Shown: in pieces, positions 34,801 to 46,819 of the stretch
Layout of the letters: the number at the start of each line of letters is the position of its first letter
Position numbering within the stretch: the first letter of the stretch is position 1
NCBI GenBank assembly: GCA_023653785.1
Contig: JAMKCH010011795.1
Coordinates: 1 to 64,000 of the forward strand
Direction: 5' to 3'
DNA length: 64,000 nucleotides
Source: Ophioderma brevispina
Lineage: Eukaryota; Echinodermata; Ophiuroidea; Amphilepidida; Ophiodermatidae
Position numbers and translations under genes: made by a program
The notes under the pieces: model-generated
Seen by the model: only the letters and a program-made list of their open reading frames with translations
Database searches by the model: none
What the model was told of the DNA's origin: nothing

Positions 34801-36565
34801 TCTTGGTTTACTAATTTATAAAAAAATAGTTCAAAAAATAGCTTGAAAATCTTAAAAAAAGAAATGCACTAAAAATGTTGATTTTACGCACCTATGCCAT
34901 GCTTAGGGGGAAACTGAGACGAACCTATCTTCTCGGCCTAAGCTCATATAGGTTCGAGGTACCTGGGGATAGGGTAGCTAGGTAGTGTGGTGTTAATATC
35001 AGGATTGTATCGAGGACCATGTTTTGGGGGGGGGCGGATTTTTGTCGAAGTAGTATTTAATTTTTTTTAGGTGTAGACTTTAAACCACGGGGTTTTTTAT
35101 TGCCCGCGAAAGAAGTGGGAGCCCGATTATTACCAAATTGTCGACTTTTAAGTACAAAAATGATCGCGATTTTGATTTCACAATCTTCAAGAACATTTTT
35201 GGATACCAATTTCTCTTGATATTTACAAATGATAAATTTTATTATTTTTTTAATACAAGGAGTAAAATTTACCAAAAAATCTTCAAAGTGTTTGAAATTT
35301 CAACTCTTTGGAAGTGAGCCCTTGTATTAAAAGTGAATTCACTCTTGATTTAAGAGAGTATGTGATCACCGTCGGATTTCCAAATCCATATCAATCCAAT
35401 TTGGTGACCCGTTAGTATATTTTTTAAAATGTTTTATTTTGATTGAAGGCCTATACCCCATTGCCCATCTGAAAAAAAAAAATAATGGCAATATTTAATG
35501 CCGTTTGATATGAGGCTAGAAACCGTGATTATGTAAAATCCAGAATCCTTGTAAATTAAATACTGGGATTTTTTTTTCGCTTGCAATCTAAATACCTTTG
35601 TTAAATGGAAAAATGGTTAGCTTCTTCAGAACAATTTTGACAAACTCCGGCAAATTGGGGTGGGGAGGGGGTGGGGGATTAGAGATCAGGCCATGGACAT
35701 TTAAACAATACGTTATCGGAAAGGGGTAAGTCAATGGCGTTAATTGGCACCCTCCTACATTTTCCCAGGAGTACATTGACATCAATCCCATTTTATACAG
35801 AAAAAAAATATTGGTGTGATTGGGACTTGTACGAGCACTAAAACAAGTTTACACCAAATAATGTCATTAAATCCTGTTGGTCGTTTCAGCCTTTTCGGGT
35901 GGGGGGTGGGTAAAATCCGCACGAATTGACATATAAAGGAACAAACTGGTGCATTTGCCATCTAGGACGACTTTCACTTAAATCATTTTGGTTCAAAACT
36001 TAATTTGGAATATTTTGATTTTAGACGTCTAACATGAATAAGCTCTAAAAAACAGTTTTTGAATTGTGTTAATCAAGATTTGCTAATAAAATGACCACGG
36101 AAGTAGTGTGCAGGCTGAGGTTGCACAAATGAACCCAAGACAATAATCAGAGTTTGGTAAATTTCTCTGTAAACGATTTTTTTTTTTAAACGGCGGGTCC
36201 ACGACCACCTTATTTATGCATAATTCATAACAGTCACATTATTAGTGTACGGGTGCAAGTGTTCTCGATTTATAGTAGTAGTATATAAATTTTACTATTA
36301 AAACAAAATTCTTTTGACTGAAAATGAGGGGGTATATAGTTGCATCGGCAATAAAATAGCGGAGGAGAAGAAAGCGGGGGTGGGGGGTGGGGTGGGAGGC
36401 TCCCTCTCCTAAGTCTAACGACCACCTCTGTTTCTAAAATTGTGAAAACAGTCCACAGGTGACGCGTGTTAAATGCATCCTTTCCCCGCAGCCATTGAAT
36501 ACAATATTTCAGTAATAAAACGTTTTTTTTGCAGATTGGGGAATTTTGCTTACTGGCAATAAAAT
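28881..36565. other. ~7.7 kb with no recognisable gene
   Basis: I translated the longer frames (29184-29605 minus, 29884-30129 plus, 31766-32098 minus, 33486-33866 minus) and found no family motif. The last is a lysine/phenylalanine frame through A/T homopolymers. Present are A/T-rich low complexity (33600-34100), a GTA/AAGT microsatellite at about 31944-31999, GCGCTTTG..GGGCGCTCC small-repeat debris near 33429, and a hairpin CGAACCTAT / ATAGGTTCG at 34920-34957. Confidence 0.5.
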
Positions 36566-36693
36566 TATGCTAATAATATATATTAAACATAATTTACCAT
36601 ATTACACACTTCGGCCACGTATCTCTGCAAATACAATCATGCTAATAATATGTATTAGCATAATTTACCAGATCCTACACACTTCGGCGTACG
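36566..36693 (+). repeat. 73 bp tandem duplication with internal palindrome
   Basis: Units start at 36566 and 36639 with ATGCTAATAATAT...TAATTTACCA and CACACTTCGGC. The second copy contains ATGCTAATA-ATATG-TATTAGCAT, a perfect 9 bp stem. Confidence 0.75.
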
Positions 36694-39600
36694 TTATTTA
36701 TATGAATAAAGTTCGTATTAAACAAATTCCTTGGCCTATATCTACCTTTTTTACACATCACTGTTAAACCGTAAGTGTTTAGATGTTGTCACAGTTTTTA
36801 AGCGCCTCTAGACGCTTTCAACAAAACAGCAAAATCAAAATACTTTTTTGTCACAAAAGAAGAGGTTATTTAGAACACTGCTCTATAAATCCTAAAAAGC
36901 ATTGAAATCCAGATGTTTTCTCATTGCTAAATCATTAGCAATGTGCCACAAGGCATTTAGCCGCTAGCTAACACTATGATAGTTTTATTGTGTATACTAA
37001 AACACATGACCGTCATGCGATGGCCGACCTCCCCCCCCCCCCCCCCGTCTTTAGAATTATAAACACTAACGTCATGTTAAGGCAATGGGTTTAGAATCTA
37101 AACATCTAACCACCTAAAGTTCAGGAAATGATTTAAATGCTTAGTCATGTCTCACAAGTGAGACAAAATAGTGTTAGATACGTGTACTGTCAGACCAGAA
37201 CCCACAGGATTTACAGTGTTGAAACACATGATATAATAATATTAGACGGAAACTCTGTTTCCCTATTTTATATTAAGTTGCATCGCATTACTGATAATCC
37301 TGAAACATAAATAGACCTAAAGCACCATTCCATTCCTTACGAATGCATGATAACTCTTCCCACCACCTGGATGCGATATCTCACCTATTTTAATGGCCTC
37401 CAAATTTCCTGTATGCCTACAATGATGGCAGCCACCGGTGCAGAAAATGACAATAAATTTATTCGTATTTTTGTATTCCGTCTTACAAACTGATATAGAG
37501 GACACAAAAACAAGGTTCTAAGGCCCATTTTTGTTTAGTGTGTCGAGTACTTTAACAATTTGTTGCTTGGTTTATTGTTTGTTTGCTTGTTTGTTTGCCT
37601 TTGGTATATATTCCTATCATTCTTCAGGATGATATATATTTTGGACAAATTGCGCTTATTTGAAAGGCATCTTGAAAATCCTTGACAACTAGAAGAATTT
37701 CATGTCAGTCACGACTTGAAATTTCTATAAACGAATCTGAATGGCCTACATGTTTTAATAGATTTAGCTATTGTTTTTTTATAAGTTATGTTCTATAGCA
37801 AGAATGCACGTACATTGTTTCTTAACCTTCAACCACCAGAATTAATTTTGGATTTCATTTTGAACTGTCACTGAAGACATGGTCTAGATCTATCGCATAG
37901 CAATCACATGCATCTCCCTGCAACACCAAACGCATTGCCCGACAAATGTTAAAGCCACATATAAACTTGAAAATTTGGCCAACTTCATCTTTTGGATTGT
38001 TCCACTTTGAGATACCAACATAGTATCTGAATGTATTTTCAAAGTAGTATTTATATTTGCAAGAAACGCTCAGGCGTTCTATCGGTACGAAAGGCTTAAC
38101 ACATTACGAAAACATTAGAATCGGTTTAGCCAGGGATTTTTTTCAGGGGATGGGGATGGATGAGCAGAGTGGATTTTTTTGCAAAATGTGAATCTTTTTG
38201 TGGTGGTGGGGTGGGGAGGTGGGCCAAGAGTGGATTTTGCCAATAAACAAACGGCCTTATTTTTACCAAATCTCATTGATTAAATCCCCGTATTTACTGC
38301 TCAACACGATTTTTGAAAAAGCATGGTATGACCTTTTATTAAACTTTTGGATGGATATGTGCGGGAGGGTCGGACGCTTCGATCGCCCTTCTCCTCCAAA
38401 GGTCCCGCTTGATCTATTCAATCTCCGCTTGCAAAATGTTAATGTTTATAGCGAACAAACCAGTTGGTTGACTAAATTCAAAAACGGAAATTCTTTCGTT
38501 TGCGGCTTCCCCTTCCCCCTACCTGAAACATTAAACCTAAACACAGATTTTCGGTGTATATGTGATTTGCTTCACAGCCCGGAAAATCCCCCTCAATGTT
38601 GTTCAGGGTCAAACATGCGGAGACGAAATCAATAAGGGAAAACACAATGGCGTGGTTGTTACGGCTCGCAGATCGGTAAAAACTGCAGATTTTTTGAGTT
38701 TCATGCACTCTGAGAAACGAGCATTTTCTCGGCCCGAAATTCACCAAAACACTTCAAATGCTCACCGTTCTTGAAAAATGTATATAGGATTCATATTATC
38801 ATGAAGAACTGTACACTATAATGTAGTTTTGTATTAAACTGTTTTTTTATAAGTAAAAAAATAGCATCTAAAATCACAAAAAGATAAAAAAATCTGAAAA
38901 ATATCGACCCTGTTACATATTATATCAAAGAGATTATGTCAGTGTTCTATATTATAGTTTGTAGATTCATTGGCCTATTATTAATGAAACTGGAATCGAA
39001 AATCTTATTAATTGATAAAGTTAAGCTATTTTTCTGTACATACGTGCATACCTAATAATATGCATATGTATGCAAATACCTATATCTATTGTTTACATGA
39101 GCAAATTATTGCAGATTTCACTTTCAATAACTTCAAAACACTATATTTTCGATTTGTTTTATAACACAACATTTTTATGTTGTGGGGCGATTGCCGTTTT
39201 TTTGCTTACAATAAGCCTCTGTTCAGCGGTTGTCCCGCTTGCATATTATTCGCATAAAAGTGCTGAATTCGTCACTTGGCGGACGCTAAAAAAAAGGTCC
39301 ACCTCATTATCAGAACCGGTCACAAACAATTGTAAGGGAGCGGTCATTTGGAACTTCAAAAGTGAAGCCACGGCCTCCGCTTTTTCGTTCGTGGCATTCG
39401 ATGTTTAATGGTTTCTGTGAGGTTCACACATTGTTCAAGTATAAAAGGGGGAATCCGAATTTTTAGATCAAAAAGGGGGGGGACTTAAAAAATCAGATTG
39501 TTGCAACCCCGTACAAGTGTTTGTAAACGGTCCCTAAATAATTTGTAACTGGTATCCTTGAGGGTTAAAACATATTCATATAGCGTTTCCCAATAGCGAT

Positions 39601-40084
39601 AGCAAGCGGACCATTATAAGACCAGATTTTTTCTAAATTTCTTCACTTCGGGGGGGAACACCCCCCTGACACCCACTAGTCGCACTAAAGAGTGGAATCT
39701 CTAAGAATCGCTGCCACTAAAACGCGACATTGATCGGGAAGCGACCACAAGCGACACAAAAGGGCCCCCACCTAAGTGCCGACAAGGCCCTTCCTTTTCC
39801 TTAAATCCGCCACGCCCCCCCCTGGCACTTAAGTGCTACTATAGTTCATTGTGACTGATAAGAAATATGAAACTTGCATCCTTTTACCATTGGTCACATA
39901 ATTACATGGGAAAGGTCGCAATGGTTTGTAAAATGTAGTTCGCGCTTGTCATAATCCCCTGTGCATTTCTGGAAAAGTTAGACTCCTTAACTGTTACAAA
40001 CATGTAAAATGTACTGAATGTTTTACAACTTTAATGGCCAAAAATATTTTCAAACAACAGTTAATCTCATAGTGCAGGCTGGTC
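36694..40084. other. No gene recognised
   Basis: Contains a C-run at about 37030-37047, a small cysteine/histidine-containing minus ORF at 37317-37505 that I cannot place, and plus ORFs 38198-38635 and 39070-39408 without motifs. Poly-G/C blocks flank 39470 and 39650-39667. Confidence 0.45.
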
Positions 40085-40545
40085 GTGCTAAACACAGCAG
40101 TGATGCAATATCATTCAAAAGAAGAATGGTTGAACATGTTCTAATGAACGGAAACTAGTTTGTTGGACAACATTTGAACAGGTGAAACGGACATGGAACG
40201 GAAAATAGGCGTGTAGTTCGCAAGTAGAGGTGCCACAAAACGTTTGCAAATGAATTGCATAAAAGTTGAGGTGATGTAATGTTTCCTGTTGTTAGAACCA
40301 TATGTAAGGGGACAAAGACAAAATTGAGACATAAGACAGGTTTTGCAGGTCGAAGCACCATGTTTTGCCAGCGTACTGAGGTGATGATAATGTTTCTTGG
40401 TGTTAGGACCAGTAATGTGAGACAAAGTGAGACCGTTCGTAAGCACAGGTTTTGCCAGCAGTTTGTTCGTTTGCAGACTTCTCATACAGGAGAATCCACA
40501 GCAGGTTCTTTGGCATGGAAGATGGTTTGAAAGAAGATTATGAAA
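40085..40545 (-). pseudogene. Penelope-like element remnant, GIY-YIG region
   Basis: Its minus strand aligns at nucleotide level with the Penelope-like element at 60628-61000: CAAACCATCTT..CATGCCAA, CTG..GATTCTCCTG.TATGAG, then CTAACAACAGGAAACATTAC, and near the end CCATTCTT..TTGAATGAT..TGCATCAC.GCT. The translation contains CKTCLMSQ and GSNNRKHYITS, matching CKTCAYVI and GSNNRKTLHT of the intact copy. A ~100 bp part (GTTAGGACC / GTTAGAACC blocks near 40290 and 40400) is duplicated. Frameshifts and loss of the YIG box make it non-functional. It points away from the composite that starts at 40695. Confidence 0.75.
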
Positions 40546-40694
40546 ATGTCATCTATGAAAAACTACTATACAAAACTGCATCACCAAGTCTTATCTAAGA
40601 TCGTGGACTGTGATGACTCAATACAAGCACACAACTTCAACCCTCGCACTCCTCTGCTTCTAAGATGTCAGCGTGAACTCACTCCTCCTTGTTT
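40546..40694. other. Spacer between two oppositely oriented retroelement pieces
   Basis: 150 bp without a recognised feature, between a minus-strand Penelope-like fragment and the plus-strand composite. Confidence 0.4.
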
Positions 40695-40899
40695 AAATGT
40701 GCTCGTCGTCTAATGAGAAGCACATTTGACGAGATAAGTATACAAATGGTAACCTGAAGATGATCTCGGCACAGCTATATCCTGGTCAATGCACCACCAT
40801 TGTTCAATTAAGCGTCCATGCACTTCGAATTTTACTGTCTCATCCCGGATGTAAAGAAAGAATTCAACCGTCGAAATATTTTGAACACCACCTAGTATC

Positions 40900-41595
40900 A
40901 TTACAATGACACAAGCTTCGCATGATTAATCTGGTCGGCACTATTCCAGAAGGATTTGCCTTGATATCGGATTATGAAAAGTGCGGTATTAAGCAAAGGG
41001 CTTTCATTCGTTCCACTTCATCACAATTGACACGTTACGTACCCGACCTGCCCGACTGACTTGACCAATTTGAAAAATTACAACGGCAACCTTCAGAATG
41101 GACTCCTCCAACTGGTAAGATACGCCATCCTCGATGACGTATCGACACGTCTGTCCATGAATAACAACTTTCTTTCATCATGAACAGAAACAAGAGCAAT
41201 AACATTCACTCCGGAGAGCGGAGAGGTAAGAAGAGTACCTCTTCGATCATTCCATCAGAATGATAAGGATTTCGTGGGGTGAAGAGCGATGACAAAGGTG
41301 GTGCTATTATTGTGTGGGCGAAAGAATTGTACGTCGCTGAAGCCATACTCAAACAACAAAATCAGCGACTCTTCCACCTATCAGGTACTCAAAGACACTT
41401 TAACGACTTTCACCAAACTCTCTCAACACAACTGTCTACGATCTTATTCATAAAGGTGAACTCCCTCAAGCAGAGTCTTAATCAATTCCATTCTCCCGCA
41501 GGCAGCTTCCTTCTACATGTTACCTAGCTTCACCAGGAAAGTACTCCCGGACGGCCTATAATATCCGCTCATAGATGTCCCACAGTTCACCCAAT
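40900..41595 (+). pseudogene. Penelope-like RT, N-terminal part (copy 1)
   Basis: Across several frames the translation reads KCGIKQRAFIRS, SEWTPPTGKI, RNKSNNIHSGERRGKKS, then SDDKGGAIIVWAKELYVAEA (41282-41345) and TPGRPIISAHRCPTVH (~41545-41590). The order WTPP, N.GER.AL, DKGGAIVV, RQLSD, GRPIVS..CPTE is the conserved N-terminal RT region of Penelope-like elements. The region is broken by several frameshifts. It stops right after the CPTVH block, where CR1-like sequence takes over. The catalytic RT core and GIY-YIG are missing from this copy. Confidence 0.75.
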
Positions 41596-42835
41596 TCCAA
41601 GCATATCCAATCTCATTGTTCATTATGACGGAGTTACCAAACAACTGCTGGATCTAAATCCATCAAAAAGCTAGCGGGCACTGGATGAGTTACCACCAAA
41701 ACTTGCTCAGAACCGTCGTTTTGAAGAGAATCACTCACGCTTTTTAAAACCATTTTGTTCCAAAAATCATAGACTCGGTTTGTACCTACCAGTGAGACAA
41801 AGCCACGGTGACGTTGCATATACAAGAAGGGAATATAAAGTCAGACCCAGAGAATTATAGACCTATCGCCTTACCTGTATCTGACTGCAAGGTCTTGCTT
41901 ACCTGAATATGCTGCAGGTCCAAACACATGTTTTAAGACATATGGCAAAACATCTTAGCCTGCATAAATATTCTTATTGATTCACAACATGGTTTCGAGA
42001 GCGCCTGTCAAACAGTTACACAATTAATTTCATCAGTGCATGACGGGCTTACAACCTTGAAAACCGTGGTCAGGCAGATGTTAATCTGATCGATTTCAGC
42101 AAAGCTTTGACAAGGTTCCCACCAGCACTTGTCGGCTAAGAGTGAGTACTATGAATTCGGGACTAATCCCAGATGGATCAACTCATTCTTGCAGACAGAA
42201 AACAAGGGCAGTTGTAGTCAACGGGCAGCTTTCCTCATGGGTAGACGTCACATCAGGGGTACCACAAGGGTCGGTCCTGGGACCAGCTTTAGTTTTGCTG
42301 TACATTAACGATTATACATGTTAACATCCAATCAACCATTCGTCTTTTCGCTGTGACAGTATTGTCTACAGGCAGATAAACACCCCGACGATCATCAGAT
42401 TCTACAGCAAGATCTACAATTTCTCGCGGAGTGGTCTGAAAGTGGCTATGCAATTCACATGCCAAATGTGCGGTTCTGAACATCACCGGCAGCGAAATGC
42501 AGAACTACCATACACCATCTTGGTTCAGCTTAAAGGTAGTCGATCAACATGGCTATCTGGGAGTTACCATTGCTAAAGATCTGGCGATTGGAATGCCACG
42601 GTGAGGCAAATCATTGAAGAAAGCCAACCGTACCCTTGGTTTACTGAGACGTCCTTTAACACCAGGTACAAAAAGTCAAAGGAAGATCCTATGAATCTCT
42701 GGTACGCCCTCAATTGGAGTATGCATTGAGGCATGGAATCCGACCCAACAACATTAGTAAACCGTCTCGAGCCAAGTCCAGCGCGCAGCGGCACGTTTCA
42801 TCTTTGCTGATTACGGAGAGAAACCTTAAATTTTA
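41596..42835 (+). pseudogene. CR1-like LINE RT (copy 1), frameshifted
   Basis: Blocks in order: DGVTKQLLDLNPSK (from ~41626), QWRQ/QSHGDVAYTR then RPRELYTYRL-like remnants of the YKKG..P.NYRPI motif, LRHMAKHLSL, IDFSKA (~42098), [20 protein letters not shown] and [15 protein letters not shown] (42210-42320), a damaged ADD box near 42345, YLGVTIAKDL (~42555) and QRAAARFIFADYGEK-like sequence near 42785-42830. This is the RT domain of a CR1-group LINE. The C-terminus is cut off by the inverted-repeat element beginning at 42837. A matching C-terminal piece lies downstream of the third copy of that element at 59035-59297. Confidence 0.85.
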
Positions 42836-42836
42836 A

Positions 42837-44436
42837 ATTAAAAGAAAGCGGGGACCTGGACGGCACCTGCTTTTAGTCTGAATTTGATCTAAAATTTGAG
42901 TAAAAAGGTCCAGAAATTGTTTTTCCAAGGCTATGGAACTAAATCGAGTAATTTTGGGGGGGATAATTCTATCTTGGAATTACCTGGTAATGCGTTTTCC
43001 AATAATGTGGATTAACAGATAATCGTTTTTGGGAAGTAGTCCTAGCTTAGACCACCTTGTAAAATGTCAGAGATTGATAGATTAAAATGTGCGTAGATCC
43101 TGTGCGAAACTAAAGTTGAATACATCCGCTATACGGGGCCATCAACCGACGTGCAGAGGCCGGCGACCCCATCGCCGAGAACCATTTCTATGGTGGACAC
43201 ATATTTAGAGCAGCGTTTGGCAAGGGTCGGTGGTCCTAAAATCGCGTATGTCGCATTAGCGAAATTGTTAATGTCCTGCTATATCTTCTCAGATCTTTGT
43301 GTCCTTTGTTAATATGAGAAGAACCCTGAGAAGGGTTCAGAAAACGTAAGTTTGCTTAGATGCATGCTATGCTTCATGCTAGTTCAGCATGGATCAACCT
43401 TTTAGGGAAACGTTAAGTAAACGTCTTTCCCGGCGCCCTTTTATCCAAGTAGGCCTATCATCCCTATAAAATTGCCCAGGGAAATTAGTTTCAACCTTTA
43501 CCATGTTCTCTCGAACAGAGGACCGATCCATTTTAATCTTTTTCACTTTCATCCAAAGATATGGGATGATCAGAACAGCTCCGAGTAATTTAATAGGAGT
43601 TACTCCTACGATGAATTACCGAGTAGATTGGAGTCACGATACAGCCACATTTGTGATGAAAACGGCGCCACCTCTCCTTTGTTACTAGAATAAGGAGAAT
43701 GTTATAGTCAGCTGAGAATGCAAAAATCTTTACAATATACAAAGATTCGAGAGAATAAGTAGTGTCACATGTGACAATGTTTTTGCATAAAAAACAGATA
43801 ATTGAAACAGTTATTGAAATGTACAAGGGAAGTTGTGCATTAGGATTACCCAACTCAAGTATATTTATATGGAGGTTACATTTAAGAATAGCCAAGTTTA
43901 CATATAACTTCGATATTTCGTAAGTTCTTATAGGAACGACGATATTAGTTTAACAAAGGACACAAAGATCTGAGAAGATATAGCAGCAAATTAACAACTT
44001 CGCTAAGGCGGACATTACGCTATTTTAGGACCACCGACTTTCTTGCCATAACGATGCTCTCAATAATTGTGTCCCCATAGAATGGCTCTCGGCGATGGGA
44101 GTCGCCGTCCTCTGCCCGGTAGGGTTGATGGCCCCTGATAGCGGATGTATTCTAACTTTAGTTTACACACATGATTATACGCACATGTTAATCTTATTCA
44201 ATAATCACTTTCAAGGTGTTAAGATAGGACTACTTCCCAAAAAAACGTTATATGTTAATCCACAGTATTTGAAATACGACATACAAGGTAATTCAAGATA
44301 GAATTATCCCCCAAATTACTCAATTAGTTCATAGCTTGGGAAAAAAAACAATTCTGGACCTTTTTACTAAATTTGAGATCAAATTCAGACTATAAAAGCC
44401 CGGGTGCCCGTCCAGGGCCCGTCATTCTTTTATTTT
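42837..44436. mobile_element. Long-inverted-repeat element (family B), copy 1
   Basis: The outer ends ATTAAAAGAAAG.CGGG.CC (42837) and its complement ending at 44436 open two arms of about 475-490 bp (42837-43313 and 43948-44436). Inner landmarks are CTATATCTTCTCAGATCTTT at the left arm's inner end and its complement near 43968. The central ~635 bp is unpaired and contains CCCTGAGAAGGGTTC and GAAACGTTAAGTAAACGTCT. There is no transposase ORF. It has inserted in a CR1-like LINE just after the RAARF..DY block. The superfamily cannot be told from the termini. Confidence 0.88.
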
Positions 44437-44610
44437 GCTTGTATTTACCCCGGTTTGTAGCGGTGAGTTCTCTCCGTGGTACGCAGCCCTTCCGTGCGGG
44501 TTTTTGACGGGAGTGACGGATAGTTTACACATGCTCCTCACGGACTATGGGATAGTCAATCTCTGTTGATAGTTGATATTGATTCTCTTTATAAACTCTT
44601 TTATCACTTT

Positions 44611-44765
44611 GCACAAAAGCAACCAGAAGAGTTGTTATATATTTACATATATACCAAGAGCAGTGTAAAATACAGACCAAACCCGTGGGTTCTTATATAA
44701 ATGTATTTATAAGTATACCAAGAGCAGGTATAACAAAGAAACCATAGAGTTTTTAGTAATGCTTC
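44611..44765 (+). repeat. ~61 bp tandem array (copy 1)
   Basis: Units start near 44613, 44674 and 44734, each with (A)AAGCAAACC..GAGTT.TTATAT, ACATATATACC and AAGAGCAGGTATAA. The same array ends composite copy 2 and reappears at 56895-56985. Confidence 0.75.
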
Positions 44766-45697
44766 CAAGTGATGGATGGGTGGCATTCCTTCAGGAAAAT
44801 ATATTCATGGATTTTCTTCTTGTACAAGTCTTATAATTCTTTTTCGGACTTCAGTTTGAAGACAGTGGTTGAACATTCAATCGAGTCTATTGTGCACGGA
44901 ATTCATATATTCGAGGGGGTTTTTTACCCAATTTAAAGGAAGAACCACTCGTAGATTCACTTTAATGAAGACGCCCATACACCAATAACAGGCTAGTGTG
45001 GCACATCTGTAGTGATTTGGTTGTACAATCGTCATAATGCTTAGTGTCCACCAAAAGAGCTCCCAATTGGGAACAAGTATTATACGAATTGCCGAATGCG
45101 GTCATGAAAACCCATTCGCCACTCCACCTGCATTGTTGGTTTTCAGTATGTTAACTTCATCTTTCATTGCATGGCATAATGTCATGTAATATAGGAGGTG
45201 AGTATTAAGTACATACAAAAAGGTGGAAAAAAAATTAGGGAAACATGGTTGTTGTCATATTAATTAGGAACATTTAACCCAGACAAAGTAAACTTGAAGC
45301 TATGGGCTAAGCAGTTAAGCATCTAAACTATTACTGAACTTCTTGGTTATTAAAACAATGGATTGTCTTTGCATTGAGAGGCCTGGACTAGACCATGCCC
45401 GACAATTTCGGTGTTTTTGTACCATTCACATTCTGCTAACGGACCCATTACATTCGCAATTGTTTTGAAGTATGATTTTGCAAAATTGCTGAGCCTTTTA
45501 TCCAATGGTGACCAACAGAACTGACGATCACGATAATACCGTATCCTATGTTGCACGACCACTACATTAGGCAAAGGCACACGTCACAATTCGTCTCCAC
45601 ACACTTGCGTGCCTGTCCATTCATAGGCTTAGGAGGGAAGCGGGGGTGGGGCTTGGGGGGGTGGTTGGGGACCTGGGCACCTACACTAATTTTGCGG

Positions 45698-45699
<2 letters not shown>

Positions 45700-45741
<42 letters not shown>
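45700..45741 (+). repeat. Poly-G tract, 42 bases
   Basis: An uninterrupted run of 42 G, preceded by a G-rich region (45640-45680). It can form G-quadruplexes. Length is likely unreliable in any sequencing technology. Confidence 0.9.
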
Positions 45742-46037
45742 CTCCCAATTACCCTTGAGCCCCATCAATATCTTATCACTTTTACCAAAACATTTCAAAT
45801 TCAAAGCTTTCCCCTCCCCCAATGGTAGAGCATCAGATTCTCTTTTGGGGAAAAAGAAAAATGAAAAAATGCTGGGGTTTTAGAGTGAAATATCTGGGGG
45901 AAAAAAAAAAAAAGTTCAAAAGTTTGAGATTTTTAACAAATTTTGGCCCAAAAATACGTATATTTACCAAATTTGGTGTGATTTGTTGCCCAAAAATCGC
46001 TCTTTTTTTGCCAAAAATCCGTCATTTGTCTTCTGGC

Positions 46038-46098
46038 CCGGGGGGAGGGGGGAGGGGGGGGGGGAATTGGTAGGAAGAAAAATTGCCCCCCCCCCCCT
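46038..46098. repeat. Poly-G / poly-C hairpin
   Basis: A G-rich run ending GGGGGAATT (~46066) is followed by AATTGCCCCCCC (~46081-46097), giving a hairpin with a ~15-base loop. Confidence 0.65.
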
Positions 46099-46819
46099 TT
46101 ACCTTACTTACTGGTGCCGCCACTGCCTCCCCCCCTTCGGCACCTCGCGGTGGCCCCCAACACTGAAAACTTCCTAAGCCAATGCCAATTGACACGAATA
46201 ATATTGTTAAGCTGCAGCGACGACCGACTCTCTTTCCATGTAATGTTGTAAGGCGGTTCATAAATGTCCCGGTTGATGTCAATTTTCAAAGAAGGCGGTC
46301 CAAACTTCAATCAAGACCCGCTCGAGCGGCAGGTAGTAAAATCGAATGGGTTGCGAATCTGATGGCTGAAAGCTATTTTCCGGTTCGTTTTTTTTTCCCG
46401 TCGAAACCAGGAAGACTTAGTTTGACCACTCGTTCCGGGTACCATTCGAATAATGACCCGTCTTGGCTAACCATACTCACGCACGCCTATACGCATGGAT
46501 CACATACACTGGGATTCGAGCGCTTACCATTATAGGGCTATCTTGTCCGCTAAATGTGCTCGTCGTCTAATGAGAAGCCATTTGACGATATAGTATACAA
46601 TATGGTAAACCTGAAGGATGATCGTTCGGCACAGCGATCTCCTGGTCATGCACCACCATGTGTTCAATTAATGTTCGTCAATGCGACTCTGAATTTTACT
46701 GTCTCCTCCCGACTGTAAGAAAAGAGTTCAAAAAACACCGTCTGAAATATTTGAAACACACACCTAGTTTTCATTGAACAATGACACAACTCGCATGATA
46801 ATCTGGTCGTCACTATTCC

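Larger units (their letters stand above)
40695..44765 (+). repeat. Composite repeat unit, copy 1 (~4.07 kb)
   Basis: This whole stretch recurs in direct orientation at 46550-50721. It begins with a small hairpin, AAATGTGCT (40695-40703) and AGCACATTT (40719-40727), and ends after a ~61 bp tandem array. Its parts are a Penelope-like N-terminal RT, a CR1-like RT, a long-inverted-repeat element and the array. Shared internal junctions show that the parts came together before the unit was duplicated. Confidence 0.88.
44766..46549. other. Spacer between the two composite copies
   Basis: No gene recognised. Contains homopurine/homopyrimidine tracts (see separate entries). ORFs 45548-45883 (plus) and 45562-45822 (minus) are glycine/proline readings of the poly-G run. 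A GGGATTCGAGCGCTTACC piece near 46502 hints at a tRNA-like SINE edge but is not callable. Confidence 0.5.

Noticed and set aside
37317..37505. 62-codon minus ORF with CHHC-like cysteines
   Set aside because: A single short Cys/His cluster is not enough for a zinc-finger call and no splice or start context supports it.
38198..38635. 145-codon plus ORF
   Set aside because: No recognisable motif, signal peptide or splice context; composition fits chance.
45548..45883. Glycine-rich (plus) and proline-rich (minus) ORFs
   Set aside because: They are readings of the poly-G tract and flanking G-rich DNA; no conserved protein sequence outside the homopolymer.
46495..46560. tRNA-like piece (GGGATTCGAGCGCTT) before composite copy 2
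   Set aside because: Only a partial B-box; no A-box, anticodon arm or second copy could be made out.
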